Shown piece after piece: positions 26,222 through 35,130 of a stretch of DNA of 64,000 bases. The position numbers and the translations under genes were made by a program. Numbering within the stretch: position 1 is the stretch's first letter; each line of letters begins with the position of its first letter. The DNA comes from Enterobacteriaceae bacterium. GTDB taxonomy: Bacteria > Pseudomonadota > Gammaproteobacteria > Enterobacterales > Enterobacteriaceae. The stretch is from contig CABIZV010000004.1 of assembly GCA_902363335.1 (NCBI GenBank), positions 62,001 to 126,000 of the forward strand, written 5' to 3'. The notes under the pieces were generated by a model. The model worked only from the letters and a program-made list of their open reading frames with translations. It made no database searches and was not told the DNA's origin.

Positions 26222-26959
26222 GTGAAGTTTAAAGTGATGGCTCTGGCCGCAGTAATTGGATTTAGCACAATGGCGGTTCAGGCAAATGAGTTGCCGGATG
26301 GCCCACATATCGTTACCTCAGGCACGGCCAGCGTAGATGCGGTACCAGATATTGCGACGCTGGCTATTGAAGTGAATATTGCCGCTAAGGACGCTGCAAG
26401 TGCTAAAAAACAGGCTGATCAGCGCGTTGCGCAATATCTCTCGTTCCTTGAGCAAAATGGCGTAAACAAGAAAGACATCAGCTCCGCGAATCTGCGTACC
26501 CAGCCGGATTATGACTATCAGGACGGAAAGAGCGTATTGAAAGGATACCGTGCAGTTCGTACGGTGGAAGTGACTCTGCGTCAGTTAGACAAGCTTAATT
26601 CGCTGCTGGATGGCGCATTAAAAGCGGGATTAAACGAAATTCGCTCCGTGTCGCTGGGCGTTGCGCAACCGGACGCTTACAAAGATCAAGCGCGCAAAGC
26701 GGCGATTGAAAACGCTATTCATCAGGCTGAGTCACTGGCGTCAGGCTTCCACAGTAAACTGGGGCCGGTTTACAGCGTGCGCTACCACGTCTCTAACTAC
26801 CAGCCAAGCCCGATGGTTCGTATGATGAAGGCCGATGCGGCGCCAGCATCAGCACAAGAAACCTATGAACAGGCCACTATTCAATTTGACGATCAGGTTG
26901 ATGTCGTGTTCCAGTTGCAGCCAGAACAGGCAGCAGCCCCAGCTCCCGCTGCGAAATAA
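26222..26959 (+). CDS. yggE: YggE, periplasmic SIMPL-domain protein
   Basis: 245 aa, near the E. coli length. Residues 1-21 form a signal peptide ending VQA, so the protein is exported to the periplasm. The rest is one SIMPL (DUF541) domain: HIVTSGTASVDAVPDIATL near the start, then GYRAVRTVEVTLRQLDKL and ARKAAIENAIHQAESLA. Oligomeric ring formation is known for family members. E. coli YggE reduces oxidative stress, but the mechanism is unclear. The C terminus is rich in Ala, Pro and Gln (PEQAAAPAPAAK). A terminator follows. Confidence 0.94.
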   Translation: MKFKVMALAAVIGFSTMAVQANELPDGPHIVTSGTASVDAVPDIATLAIEVNIAAKDAASAKKQADQRVAQYLSFLEQNGVNKKDISSANLRTQPDYDYQDGKSVLKGYRAVRTVEVTLRQLDKLNSLLDGALKAGLNEIRSVSLGVAQPDAYKDQARKAAIENAIHQAESLASGFHSKLGPVYSVRYHVSNYQPSPMVRMMKADAAPASAQETYEQATIQFDDQVDVVFQLQPEQAAAPAPAAK

Positions 26960-26968
26960 TTACCCGCT

Positions 26969-26995
26969 AACCCCTCGCCACGCGAGGGGTTTTTC
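26969..26995. terminator. intrinsic terminator of yggE
   Basis: AACCCCTCG-CCA-CGCGAGGGGTT is followed by a T run on the plus strand. It lies between convergent yggE and argP and may serve both. Confidence 0.9.
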
Positions 26996-27001
26996 CTGGT
27001 C

Positions 27002-27895
27002 TTAATCCTGACGTAGAACCTTGTGCCCGTAGGCCAGCAGCGCATCGGTGACTTTGCGCATCATGCGGCTTTCTGGCGCAAAACGGTGCCAGTACAGCAT
27101 ACGGCGCTGGAACAAACTCGGCGTGAGATCGATAAGCTCACCGCTGGCGAGTTCTTTCTCGATTTGCAGATGGGGGATCATGCAGCAGGTGGTTCCCTGA
27201 CGCGCCAGTTGCACAAAGGCTTCCGACGAGTTAACGATGTGGCACGGCACGCTGCCCGGCGGTAAATCGAAGTTTTGCTGCAAAAAGGCCTGGTGCATAT
27301 CATCCAGATGATCAAACGCGACGGCAGGGGCTTTCAGCAGTGCGGAGCGCGTGACGCCGTTAGGGAAATAGCGTTCAGCGAAGGCTTTAGAGCCAACAAA
27401 AAGGTAATCGAGGGCGCCGAGTTGATCGACCAGGCAGCTTGGTAGCGCCTGTGGCTGAATACTCACCGCACCAACCACTTCACCGCGGCGCAGGCGTTCC
27501 TGAGTGCGGGTTTCATCTTCAACCTGAAGATTTAAGCGAATAGGCAAATTGCTCAGCACGTCGGATAACGCCGGCAGCAGCCAGGTTGCCAGACTGTCGG
27601 CGTTGACCGCCAGCGACAATAACAGCGGCGTTGACCCGGTTTGCTCATCGCCCAGCCACTCTTCTTCCAGCAGTTCAACCTGACGCAGCAACGCCAGCAA
27701 TTTTTGCCCTTGCTCCGTTGGCCGTGGGGGAACGGTTCGCACCAGCAACGGTTGCCCGAACATATTCTCCAGTTGCTTAATGCGCTGAGAAACGGCGGAC
27801 TGAGTAATACACAGTTTCTGCGCGGCGCGTTCAAACCCACGTTCCCTGATAACGGCATCCAGCGCCTGTAGTGTTCTGTAGTCCGGACGTTTCAT
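27002..27895 (-). CDS. argP: LysR-type regulator ArgP (IciA)
   Basis: 297 aa from MKRPDYRTLQALD, as in E. coli; a 12-residue upstream reading is not conserved. It activates argO when arginine is bound and responds oppositely to lysine. It has also been described as an inhibitor of chromosome initiation. The N-terminal winged helix-turn-helix spans about residues 4-61 (GFERAAQKLCITQSAVSQRI), followed by a two-lobed effector domain. It is adjacent to its target argO with yggE between them. The gene faces rpiA in a divergent arrangement. Confidence 0.96.
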   Translation of the reverse strand: MKRPDYRTLQALDAVIRERGFERAAQKLCITQSAVSQRIKQLENMFGQPLLVRTVPPRPTEQGQKLLALLRQVELLEEEWLGDEQTGSTPLLLSLAVNADSLATWLLPALSDVLSNLPIRLNLQVEDETRTQERLRRGEVVGAVSIQPQALPSCLVDQLGALDYLFVGSKAFAERYFPNGVTRSALLKAPAVAFDHLDDMHQAFLQQNFDLPPGSVPCHIVNSSEAFVQLARQGTTCCMIPHLQIEKELASGELIDLTPSLFQRRMLYWHRFAPESRMMRKVTDALLAYGHKVLRQD

Positions 27896-28108
27896 TGCTC
27901 TGAGCTGCTCCCCTTTAGGTGTTATCTGCACTATGACATAAATTTTGTGTAGATACAGACGAAATTGAATTGCACTTTACTGTGATATGAATCACGTGCT
28001 GGCATGCTTATCTATCATGCCCGGCTTGCGGGCTGGCTGTCGCTCGAATTGTGCGGGGGATATGTTCTATAATGCGCGGCAGATGATGACACCACAGGCG
28101 AAACGATC

Positions 28109-28768
28109 ATGACGCAGGATGAACTGAAAAAAGCAGTAGGTTGGGCGGCACTTCAATACGTACAACCGGGGACGATTGTCGGTGTGGGTACGGGGTCTAC
28201 CGCGGCGCACTTTATTGATGCGTTGGGCACGATGAAGGGACAAATCGAAGGGGCCGTTTCCAGCTCCGATGCCTCTACCGAAAAGCTGAAAAGTCTCGGT
28301 ATCACCGTTTTCGACCTCAATGAAGTTGACCGTCTGGGCATCTACGTCGATGGCGCAGATGAGATTAACGGCCATATGCAGATGATCAAGGGCGGCGGAG
28401 CGGCATTGACGCGCGAAAAAATCATCGCTTCCGTGGCGGATAAATTTATCTGCATCGCCGATGCCTCAAAGCAGGTGGATATTCTGGGTAATTTCCCGCT
28501 GCCGGTTGAGGTTATCCCGATGGCGCGCAGCGCAGTCGCGCGTGAACTGGTGAAACTGGGCGGTCGCCCGGAGTATCGTCAGGGCGTAGTGACCGATAAC
28601 GGCAACGTTATCCTCGATGTACACGGCCTGGAAATTCTCGATGCCATCGCCCTGGAAAATGCCATTAACGGTATTCCGGGCGTGGTGACGGTGGGCCTGT
28701 TCGCTAATCGCGGCGCTGATGTTGCTCTTATCGGTACCGCCGATGGCGTAAAAACCATTGTGAAATGA
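28109..28768 (+). CDS. rpiA: ribose-5-phosphate isomerase A
   Basis: 219 aa, the E. coli RpiA length. It interconverts ribose 5-phosphate and ribulose 5-phosphate in the pentose phosphate pathway. The phosphate loop GVGTGSTAAHFIDAL near residue 25 and the active-site region VDGADEINGHMQMIKGGG near residues 80-97 hold the catalytic Asp and Lys residues. Glu103 is in TREKIIAS. A good terminator follows the stop codon. It works together with the transketolase encoded earlier in this window. Confidence 0.97.
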   Translation: MTQDELKKAVGWAALQYVQPGTIVGVGTGSTAAHFIDALGTMKGQIEGAVSSSDASTEKLKSLGITVFDLNEVDRLGIYVDGADEINGHMQMIKGGGAALTREKIIASVADKFICIADASKQVDILGNFPLPVEVIPMARSAVARELVKLGGRPEYRQGVVTDNGNVILDVHGLEILDAIALENAINGIPGVVTVGLFANRGADVALIGTADGVKTIVK

Positions 28769-28778
28769 TCTGACGCTA

Positions 28779-28812
28779 GGGGGGAATGACCATTTCCCCC
28801 ATTTTTTTTATT
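28779..28812 (+). terminator. intrinsic terminator of rpiA
   Basis: GGGGGAA-TGACCA-TTTCCCCC is followed by ATTTTTTTTA. It lies about 11 bp after the rpiA stop. Confidence 0.9.
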
Positions 28813-29036
28813 CAGGGCAAATTTGGTGACTTGTGTCACATTTGTTATCCCTCGTCTAATTAACATCCCACAGATAGTTTTCTGTTTAGCATTTTATGCT
28901 GGTATCTGGCCGTGCATAACGCTTCTTCATGACCCCGACGCAAACGTTCATATTGCCGCAATATTTATTTTTGATATGTTGCTTAGATGAACTTTCGTTC
29001 AGCACAACACGAATAATGCGAAGACAGGACGGGGAA

Positions 29037-30269
29037 ATGGCAAAGGTATCACTGGAAAAAGACAAAATTAAGTTTCTGCTGGTTGAAGGCGTGCACCAGA
29101 AGGCGCTGGATAGCCTTCGCGCAGCAGGTTATACCAATATCGAATTTCACAAAGGTGCGCTGGATAGCGAACAGCTGAAGGAGTCCATCCGTGATGCTCA
29201 TTTCATCGGCCTGCGCTCGCGCACACAGTTGACGGAAGAGATCCTGGCGGTTGCCGACAAACTGGTGGCGGTAGGTTGCTTCTGTATCGGCACCAACCAG
29301 GTTGACCTGAAAGCGGCGGCCAGACGCGGCGTTCCGGTGTTTAACGCACCGTTTTCTAACACACGTTCCGTGGCGGAGCTGGTGATTGGCGAGCTGCTCC
29401 TTCTGCTACGCGGTATTCCTGAAGCCAACGCCAAAGCGCACCGTGGCATCTGGAATAAACTGGCGGCGGGTTCTTATGAAGCGCGTGGTAAAAAGCTGGG
29501 GATTATTGGCTACGGTCATATCGGCACTCAGCTGGGGATCCTCGCCGAATCGCTGGGCATGCACGTCTTCTTCTACGATATCGAAAACAAACTACCGCTG
29601 GGGAATGCCACCCAGGTGCAGCATCTTTCCGACCTGCTGAATATGAGCGATGTTGTCAGCCTGCATGTGCCAGAAAACGCGTCGACTAAAAATATGATGG
29701 GTGCCGAAGAGCTGGCGCTGATGAAACCGGGCGCGCTGCTGATTAACGCCTCACGCGGCACGGTGGTGGATATTCCTGCTCTGTGCGCGGTGCTGGCGAG
29801 CAAACACCTTGCGGGCGCGGCGGTTGATGTATTCCCAACTGAGCCAGCAACCAACAGCGACCCGTTTACTTCACCGCTGTGTGAATTCGACAACGTGATC
29901 CTGACGCCGCATATCGGCGGATCGACCCAGGAAGCGCAAGAAAATATCGGTCTGGAAGTGGCAGGGAAACTGGCGAAGTACTCTGATAATGGATCGACGC
30001 TGTCTGCGGTGAACTTCCCTGAAGTATCGCTGCCGCTGCACGGTGGTCGTCGTCTGCTGCACATCCATGAAAACCGTCCTGGCATCATGACCGCACTGAA
30101 CCAGATTTTTGCCGAGCAGGGCGTCAACATTGCCGCGCAGTATCTGCAAACCACGGCGGATATGGGGTATGTGGTAATTGATATCGAAGCGGAAGAAGAT
30201 GTTGCTGAAAAAGCGCTGCTGAGCATGAAAGCCATCCCGGGCACCGTTCGCGCGCGTCTGCTGTACTAA
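29037..30269 (+). CDS. serA: D-3-phosphoglycerate dehydrogenase
   Basis: 410 aa from MAKVSLEKDKIKF, same as E. coli SerA. It oxidises 3-phosphoglycerate to phosphohydroxypyruvate with NAD+, the first step of serine synthesis. The NAD-binding motif is GIIGYGHIGTQLG near residue 155. Catalytic Arg is in INASRGTVVD, Glu in DVFPTEPA and His in LTPHIGGSTQEAQ. A C-terminal ACT domain begins at RLLHIHENRPGIM and binds serine for feedback inhibition. The upstream in-frame extension of 36 residues is rejected; AGGACGGGGAA gives a ribosome site before this ATG. A terminator follows. Confidence 0.98.
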   Translation: MAKVSLEKDKIKFLLVEGVHQKALDSLRAAGYTNIEFHKGALDSEQLKESIRDAHFIGLRSRTQLTEEILAVADKLVAVGCFCIGTNQVDLKAAARRGVPVFNAPFSNTRSVAELVIGELLLLLRGIPEANAKAHRGIWNKLAAGSYEARGKKLGIIGYGHIGTQLGILAESLGMHVFFYDIENKLPLGNATQVQHLSDLLNMSDVVSLHVPENASTKNMMGAEELALMKPGALLINASRGTVVDIPALCAVLASKHLAGAAVDVFPTEPATNSDPFTSPLCEFDNVILTPHIGGSTQEAQENIGLEVAGKLAKYSDNGSTLSAVNFPEVSLPLHGGRRLLHIHENRPGIMTALNQIFAEQGVNIAAQYLQTTADMGYVVIDIEAEEDVAEKALLSMKAIPGTVRARLLY

Positions 30270-30280
30270 TCCATCCTCTT

Positions 30281-30314
30281 ACGGGCAGGCAAGCGGTCTG
30301 CCCGTTTCTCTTTT
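30281..30314 (+). terminator. intrinsic terminator of serA
   Basis: ACGGGCAG-GCAAGCGGT-CTGCCCGT is followed by TTCTCTTTT. It lies about 12 bp after the serA stop. Confidence 0.85.
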
Positions 30315-30453
30315 GCCTGTCCTGAATTATCCCTTTCTGCAACGCATACACTGGATTTCCGAGCCTCGCCGCAAACGGCGATAAAAGGCTAAACCCCGCA
30401 TTGTTTATGGGTAAAAGCAATTTACGATAGGGGTTCAGCATTGGGCTGAAACG

Positions 30454-30599
30454 GAAAAGCCCCTACCGAAGCAGGGGCTCAAAAAGGAAAGGGACAATGA
30501 TGAGATACGTCATCATACTGCTGATTCTGTTAATCATTGCTTACCCGGCATATTAACAGTTAGCACGCAGGAGGGAGGTTCGCCTCCCTCACCCTTTAC
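30454..30599 (-). ncRNA. sibC: Sib antitoxin RNA (SibC-like)
   Basis: The minus strand from about 30,599 starts GTAAAGGGTGAGGGAGG, folds a first hairpin with CCTCCCTC, runs antisense across the ibs frame and ends in a strong terminator hairpin (GAGCCCCTGC-TTCGGTA-GGGGCTTTT at 30,455-30,480). This is the layout of E. coli SibC (RygC), which lies in the same serA-fau gap. The antisense RNA represses translation of the tiny toxin. The exact 5' end is inferred by comparison. Confidence 0.82.
30497..30556 (+). CDS. ibsC: Ibs toxin, type I membrane peptide
   Basis: 19 residues, MMRYVIILLILLIIAYPAY, too short for ordinary gene finders. It is almost wholly hydrophobic with one basic residue near the start, like the Ibs peptides (E. 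coli IbsC begins MMRLVIILIVLLL). Overproduced Ibs peptides depolarise the inner membrane. A ribosome site (AAGGAAAGGG) lies just before the ATG, and the Sib RNA is encoded antisense over the whole frame. Position between serA and fau matches E. coli ibsC/sibC. Two adjacent ATG codons leave a one-residue ambiguity in the start. Confidence 0.82.
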   Translation: MMRYVIILLILLIIAYPAY

Positions 30600-30647
30600 C
30601 GAGGAATTTAGGTCAAAAAAACGGCGCTGTCAATCGATAGAATTTGT

Positions 30648-31244
30648 CTACCACTGCCAGGTTTTTGACGGTGTCACCACGGCAGGAAGAGGAATATCCC
30701 ACTCTTCGACCGGCAGCGTTGTCACCTGCTGACAGTCATGCGCGTAGCCGACGGGTTGAACGCCATTCTGGCGCCAGTTTTGTAATGTGCGGTCATAGAA
30801 ACCACCGCCCATGCCCAGCCGTTGCCCTTTTTCATCAAAGGCCACTAACGGCGTAATCAACACATCCAACTGACTGAGCGGTAGCACGTCGCGCACATCG
30901 AGCCGTGGCTCGCTGATTTTCAGGCGATTAACCACCAGATGGCTGTGCGGATGGTAGTGCAGAAACAGCAGATTGCCCGGGCTAAACGGATGTAACACCG
31001 GCAAATAAACACGTTTGCCTGCCTGCCAGAGCTGTTCAATCAAGGGTTGGGTATCAAGTTCACCATCGAAGGATAAAAACAAGGCGACGGTTTTGGCTGT
31101 CAGAACGGGTGGCCAGGCCATCATTCGGGCCGCGGCTTGTTGGCCAAACAGCTGCTGTTGCTCAGCGGTGAGCGCACGACGTCGTTGCCGGATTAACTGG
31201 CGAATGTCTTGTCGGGAAAGGGTATGCTCAGGAAACTGTGTCAT
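30648..31244 (-). CDS. fau: 5-formyltetrahydrofolate cyclo-ligase (Fau/YgfA)
   Basis: 198 aa. It converts 5-formyltetrahydrofolate to 5,10-methenyltetrahydrofolate with ATP and so recycles an inhibitory folate. Family motifs include RQDIRQLIRQRRRAL near the start, LFLSFDGELDT, and GMGGGFYDRTLQNW near residue 137, the substrate and nucleotide loop. It begins 19 bp after the 3' end of the 6S RNA gene on the same strand, and in E. coli both come from one transcript. The folate link fits with the gcv genes further along. E. coli Fau has also been linked to persister formation. Confidence 0.94.
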   Translation of the reverse strand: MTQFPEHTLSRQDIRQLIRQRRRALTAEQQQLFGQQAAARMMAWPPVLTAKTVALFLSFDGELDTQPLIEQLWQAGKRVYLPVLHPFSPGNLLFLHYHPHSHLVVNRLKISEPRLDVRDVLPLSQLDVLITPLVAFDEKGQRLGMGGGFYDRTLQNWRQNGVQPVGYAHDCQQVTTLPVEEWDIPLPAVVTPSKTWQW

Positions 31245-31263
31245 AAGACCGGTAGGTAGAAGG

Positions 31264-31447
31264 GGAATCTCCGAGATGCCGCCGCAGGCTGTAACCCTTG
31301 AACCCTTGGTTCAAGGTGAATGTGTCGTCACAGTTTTAAGGCTTCTCGGACGAACCGAGCATGCTCACCAACCGTGGAGCGCCACATTCTTGTGGTATGA
31401 AATATCGGCTCAGGGGACTGGCCCGCTTGCGAACATCTCAGAGAAAT
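31264..31447 (-). ncRNA. ssrS: 6S RNA
   Basis: 184 nt, starting ATTTCTCTGAGATGTTCGCA and ending GGCATCTCGGAGATTCC, the same length as E. coli 6S RNA with only a few differences. The ends pair to form the closing stem, and the inner part forms the large bulge that mimics an open promoter. 6S RNA binds the sigma70 holoenzyme and sequesters it in stationary phase. It lies between zapA and fau as in E. coli, and its mature ends are cut from a longer transcript. Confidence 0.97.
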
Positions 31448-31488
31448 TTTTTCTTCACAGTCACTCTACCATAGTCGACTGCAAAGTG

Positions 31489-31818
31489 TTATTCAAACTT
31501 TGGCCCTGACTTTTCGGATGTGCGACCCTGATCAAGTAACGCTTGTTCAATAGTCTGTTGCAACATCCGAATACGCTGTTCCATGCTCGATGCATAGTCA
31601 CGCGTCTTCGCCTTTTCCTGAGTTAACTCATAGCTGATGTTCAACGCGGCGATGAAAACCAACTGCTCAGTATTTGTGACTTTAGTGCGTTCTTTTAGAT
31701 CTTGCAACCGCTGATTCAGATCGTCCGCAGCCTGATTCAAAGCATCCCTTTGTTCAGGCGGGCAATTCACTCGCAGTGAACGGCCAAAAATATGGATATC
31801 GACGGGTTCTGCAGACAT
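31489..31818 (-). CDS. zapA: cell division protein ZapA
   Basis: 109 aa from MSAEPVDIHIFG, as in E. coli. An upstream in-frame region of 38 residues exists but is not conserved. ZapA joins FtsZ filaments into bundles at the division site. The N-terminal globular head (VDIHIFGRSLRVNCPP) is followed by a long C-terminal coiled coil (residues about 55-100, for example EQRIRMLQQTIEQAL) that gives the tetramer. It sits between 6S RNA on one side and the divergent ygfB gene on the other. Confidence 0.96.
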   Translation of the reverse strand: MSAEPVDIHIFGRSLRVNCPPEQRDALNQAADDLNQRLQDLKERTKVTNTEQLVFIAALNISYELTQEKAKTRDYASSMEQRIRMLQQTIEQALLDQGRTSEKSGPKFE

Positions 31819-31976
31819 GCCACCTTCCTGCTGATTGACTGCGCGACCTTCACTCTCAGGGCGTGAAGGGGCGACACTATAGCTACCCTGGTGCGAACAT
31901 ACAAGCCCTTTTCTGGTATCCCCAGGGTCCAAAGTGGTAGCATATCATGAAATCCCTCCAACGATGACGAATGCGC

Positions 31977-32555
31977 ATGTCTATAAAGAACGAAATGCCG
32001 GGTTACACCCTGGTAAACCAGCAATTGAACCAACAAGGCGTGGGTCTGACCCCTGCTGAAATGCACGGACTGCTGAGCGGGCTGCTGTGTGGCGGCAACA
32101 AAGACAGCTCATGGCAGCCGCTGGTTCACGACCTGACTAACGAAGGCCTGGCCTTTGGTCAGGAATTGGCTCAGTCGCTGCGCGCCATGCATGCCGCAAC
32201 CAGTGACGCGCTGGAAGATGACGGTTTTCTTTTTCAGCTTTATCTGCCTGACGGTGATGACGTCACCGTGTTTGAGCGCGCCGATGCGCTGTCCGGTTGG
32301 GTGAACCACTTCCTGCTGGGGCTCGGCATGGTGCAGCCTAAGCTTGATAAAGTGAAAGATGAAACTGGCGAAGCCATTGACGATCTTCGTAATATTGCGC
32401 AACTTGGTTATGACGAAGATGAAGACCAGGAAGAGCTGGAGATGTCGCTGGAGGAGATTATTGAATACGTTCGTGTTGCAGCGCTCTTGTGCCACGATAC
32501 TTTCACGCATCCGCAGCCGACAGCACCTGAAGTTCAAAAACCAACATTACACTAA
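31977..32555 (+). CDS. ygfB: YgfB, UPF0149 family protein
   Basis: 192 aa from MSIKNEMPGYTLVN; a start two codons upstream (MRM) is possible. The acidic protein matches E. coli YgfB very closely in its C-terminal half (QLGYDEDEDQEELEMSLEEI and AALLCHDTFTHPQ). The N-terminal part has LTPAEMHGLLSGLLCGGN. The family has no proven biochemical function in E. coli; a Pseudomonas homologue affects beta-lactam resistance. It leads the ygfB-pepP-ubiH-ubiI cluster. Likely cytoplasmic. Confidence 0.94.
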   Translation: MSIKNEMPGYTLVNQQLNQQGVGLTPAEMHGLLSGLLCGGNKDSSWQPLVHDLTNEGLAFGQELAQSLRAMHAATSDALEDDGFLFQLYLPDGDDVTVFERADALSGWVNHFLLGLGMVQPKLDKVKDETGEAIDDLRNIAQLGYDEDEDQEELEMSLEEIIEYVRVAALLCHDTFTHPQPTAPEVQKPTLH

Positions 32556-32620
32556 GCCTGATTGCTCTGTTGACGGCGTATTCACGCGAACGGAGCGCTA
32601 AGGGATTGAAAGGAGATGTC

Positions 32621-33937
32621 ATGACACAGCAAGCGTTTCTCCGCCGTCGCCAGGCGCTACTGGCACAGATGAAGCCAGGTAGCGCGGCGCTGATTTTTGC
32701 CGCGCCAGAGGTGACGCGCAGCGCGGATTCCGAGTATCCCTATCGCCAGAACAGCGATTTCTGGTACTTCACGGGCTTTAATGAGCCAGAAGCCTTGCTG
32801 GTGCTGATTAAAAGCAATGACACCCACAACCATAGTGTCCTCTTTAACCGCGTTCGCGATCTGACCGCTGAAATCTGGTTTGGTCGCCGCCTGGGGCAGG
32901 ATGCGGCACCGGAAAAACTGGGCGTCGATCGGGCGCTGGCGTTCAGCGAAATCAATCAACAGCTGTATCAACTGTTGAACGGTCTGGACGTGATTTATCA
33001 CGCTCAGGGCGAATACGGCTGGGCCGATGAGATTGTCTTTACCGCCCTGGATAAACTGCGCAAAGGCTCGCGTCAGAATCTGACCGCGCCGGATTCAATC
33101 ATCGATTGGCGTCCGATGGTGCATGAAATGCGCCTGTTTAAGGACAGCGAAGAGATTGATATTCTGCGCCGTGCGGGCGAGATTAGCGCGCTGGCACATA
33201 CCCGCGCGATGGAAAAATGCCGCCCGGGCATGTTTGAATATCAGCTAGAAGGGGAGATTCTGCATGAGTTTTCCCGCCACGGTGCCCGCTATCCGTCCTA
33301 CAACACCATCGTCGGCGGCGGTGAAAACGGCTGTATTTTGCACTACACCGAAAACGAGTCTGAACTGCGCGACGGCGATCTGGTGCTGATTGATGCGGGC
33401 TGTGAATATCAAGGTTACGCCGGCGATATTACCCGCACCTTCCCGGTAAACGGCAAATTTACCCCTGCACAGCGCGCTATCTATGACATTGTTCTCGCGT
33501 CGCTGCACAAGTCTCTTGAACTGTATCGTCCCGGTACTTCAATTCAGGAAGTGACCACGGAAGTGGTGCGGATCATGATTACCGGTCTGCACGGCCTGGG
33601 GATCCTCAAGGGCGATATTGAACAACTCATCACCGACAACGCGCATCGTCCATATTTTATGCATGGCTTAAGCCACTGGCTGGGGCTGGACGTCCATGAC
33701 GTGGGTGCCTACGGCGTGGAACGCTCTCGCGTGCTTGAACCTGGCATGGTGCTGACCGTTGAGCCGGGCCTTTATATCGCGCCGGACGCTGACGTTCCGG
33801 CAGAGTATCGCGGCATCGGCATTCGTATTGAAGATGATATCCTGATAACTGAAGACGGCAACGAAAACCTCACCGCCAGCGTCGTCAAAAACGCCGATGA
33901 CATTGAAGCCTTGATGGCGGCGGCGCGGAAGCTATGA
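32621..33937 (+). CDS. pepP: Xaa-Pro aminopeptidase II
   Basis: 438 aa from MTQQAFLRRRQAL, three less than E. coli PepP. It removes an N-terminal residue from peptides when the second residue is proline. The pita-bread catalytic domain has metal ligands visible in VLIDAGCEYQGYAGDITRTF (two Asp), MHGLSHWLGLDVHD (His), MVLTVEPGLYI (Glu) and GIGIRIEDDILIT (Glu). The start is preceded by AAGGAG. The stop overlaps the ubiH start by 4 bases (ATGA), so the two are coupled. The upstream in-frame region is not conserved. Confidence 0.96.
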   Translation: MTQQAFLRRRQALLAQMKPGSAALIFAAPEVTRSADSEYPYRQNSDFWYFTGFNEPEALLVLIKSNDTHNHSVLFNRVRDLTAEIWFGRRLGQDAAPEKLGVDRALAFSEINQQLYQLLNGLDVIYHAQGEYGWADEIVFTALDKLRKGSRQNLTAPDSIIDWRPMVHEMRLFKDSEEIDILRRAGEISALAHTRAMEKCRPGMFEYQLEGEILHEFSRHGARYPSYNTIVGGGENGCILHYTENESELRDGDLVLIDAGCEYQGYAGDITRTFPVNGKFTPAQRAIYDIVLASLHKSLELYRPGTSIQEVTTEVVRIMITGLHGLGILKGDIEQLITDNAHRPYFMHGLSHWLGLDVHDVGAYGVERSRVLEPGMVLTVEPGLYIAPDADVPAEYRGIGIRIEDDILITEDGNENLTASVVKNADDIEALMAAARKL

Positions 33938-35112
33938 GCCTGATAATCGTCGGCGGCGGGATGACCGGCGCCACGCTTGCCCTGGCGGTGTCGCAACTTA
34001 CTGCTGGCCGTCTGCCGGTACACGTGATTGAGGCGGCGGATATTCACGCCGCCCAGCACCCGGGCTTTGATGCGCGAGCGATTGCGCTGGCCGCTGGCAC
34101 CTGCCAGCAGCTGGAGAAAATCGACCTTTGGCAAGCCATTGCCGACTGTGCGACCGCTATTACCACCGTGCATGTCAGCGATCGTGGCCACGCTGGGTTT
34201 GTCACCTTAGACGCTGCCGACTACCGTCTGGCGGCGCTCGGTAACGTGGTCGAGCTGCATGATGTCGGTCAGCGGCTGTTCGGCTTGCTGCGCAAGGCGC
34301 GCGGCGTGACGCTGCATTGCCCTTCACGGGTTACGCAGGTCGAGCGGCAATCCGACGGCGTGAGCGTCACGCTGGATAACGGCGAAACGCTGCACGGTAA
34401 ACTGCTGGTGGCGGCTGATGGCTCACGCTCAACGCTGGGCGAGCAGTGCGGTATTCACTGGCAGCAGGAACCGTATAATCAGGTGGCGGTGATTGCTAAC
34501 GTCACCACCGCCGTCCCTCATCAGGGACGTGCGTTTGAGCGCTTCACCGAATACGGGCCGCTGGCGATGTTGCCGATGTCCCATAACCGCTGCTCGCTGG
34601 TGTGGTGTCATCCGCTGGAACGTCATGACGACGTATTAAGCTGGTCAGATGAACGTTTTTGCCACGAACTGCAGCAGGCGTTTGGCTGGCGATTAGGTCG
34701 CATTACCCAGGCCGGGGCGCGCAACGCTTATCCGCTATCGTTATCTACCGCAACGCGCACCGTGTCACACCGGCTGGCGCTGGTGGGCAACGCCGCGCAG
34801 ACGCTGCATCCGATTGCCGGGCAGGGATTTAACTTAGGCTTGCGCGATGTGATGACGCTGGCAGAAACGCTGGCGCAGGCGCATGCCAACAATCACGATA
34901 TCGGCGACTACCCGCTGTTATGCCAGTATCAACGCCAGCGGACAGAGGATAAATCTGCCACCATTGGCGTTACGGATGGTCTGGTGCATCTGTTTGCTAA
35001 CCGCTGGGCGCCGCTGGTTGCCGGGCGCAACGCGGGGCTGATGGCAATGGAATTATTTACCCCGGCACGCGATGTGCTGGCGCAGCGTACGCTGGGCTGG
35101 GTCGCTCGTTAA
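33934..35112 (+). CDS. ubiH: 2-octaprenyl-6-methoxyphenol hydroxylase UbiH
   Basis: 392 aa, same as E. coli UbiH. It is an FAD-dependent monooxygenase in ubiquinone synthesis (C1 hydroxylation). The FAD motifs are visible: IIVGGGMTGATLAL at the N terminus, VAADGSRSTLGE near residue 153 and LVGNAAQTLHPIAGQGFNLG near residue 281. In the last motif Asn replaces the Asp of GDAA in the usual FAD motif. It overlaps pepP by 4 bases and is followed 18 bp later by the related ubiI gene. It belongs to the soluble Ubi complex of late pathway enzymes. Confidence 0.95.
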   Translation: MSLIIVGGGMTGATLALAVSQLTAGRLPVHVIEAADIHAAQHPGFDARAIALAAGTCQQLEKIDLWQAIADCATAITTVHVSDRGHAGFVTLDAADYRLAALGNVVELHDVGQRLFGLLRKARGVTLHCPSRVTQVERQSDGVSVTLDNGETLHGKLLVAADGSRSTLGEQCGIHWQQEPYNQVAVIANVTTAVPHQGRAFERFTEYGPLAMLPMSHNRCSLVWCHPLERHDDVLSWSDERFCHELQQAFGWRLGRITQAGARNAYPLSLSTATRTVSHRLALVGNAAQTLHPIAGQGFNLGLRDVMTLAETLAQAHANNHDIGDYPLLCQYQRQRTEDKSATIGVTDGLVHLFANRWAPLVAGRNAGLMAMELFTPARDVLAQRTLGWVAR

Positions 35113-35130
35113 GAGCTTTAAGGAGTTAAT

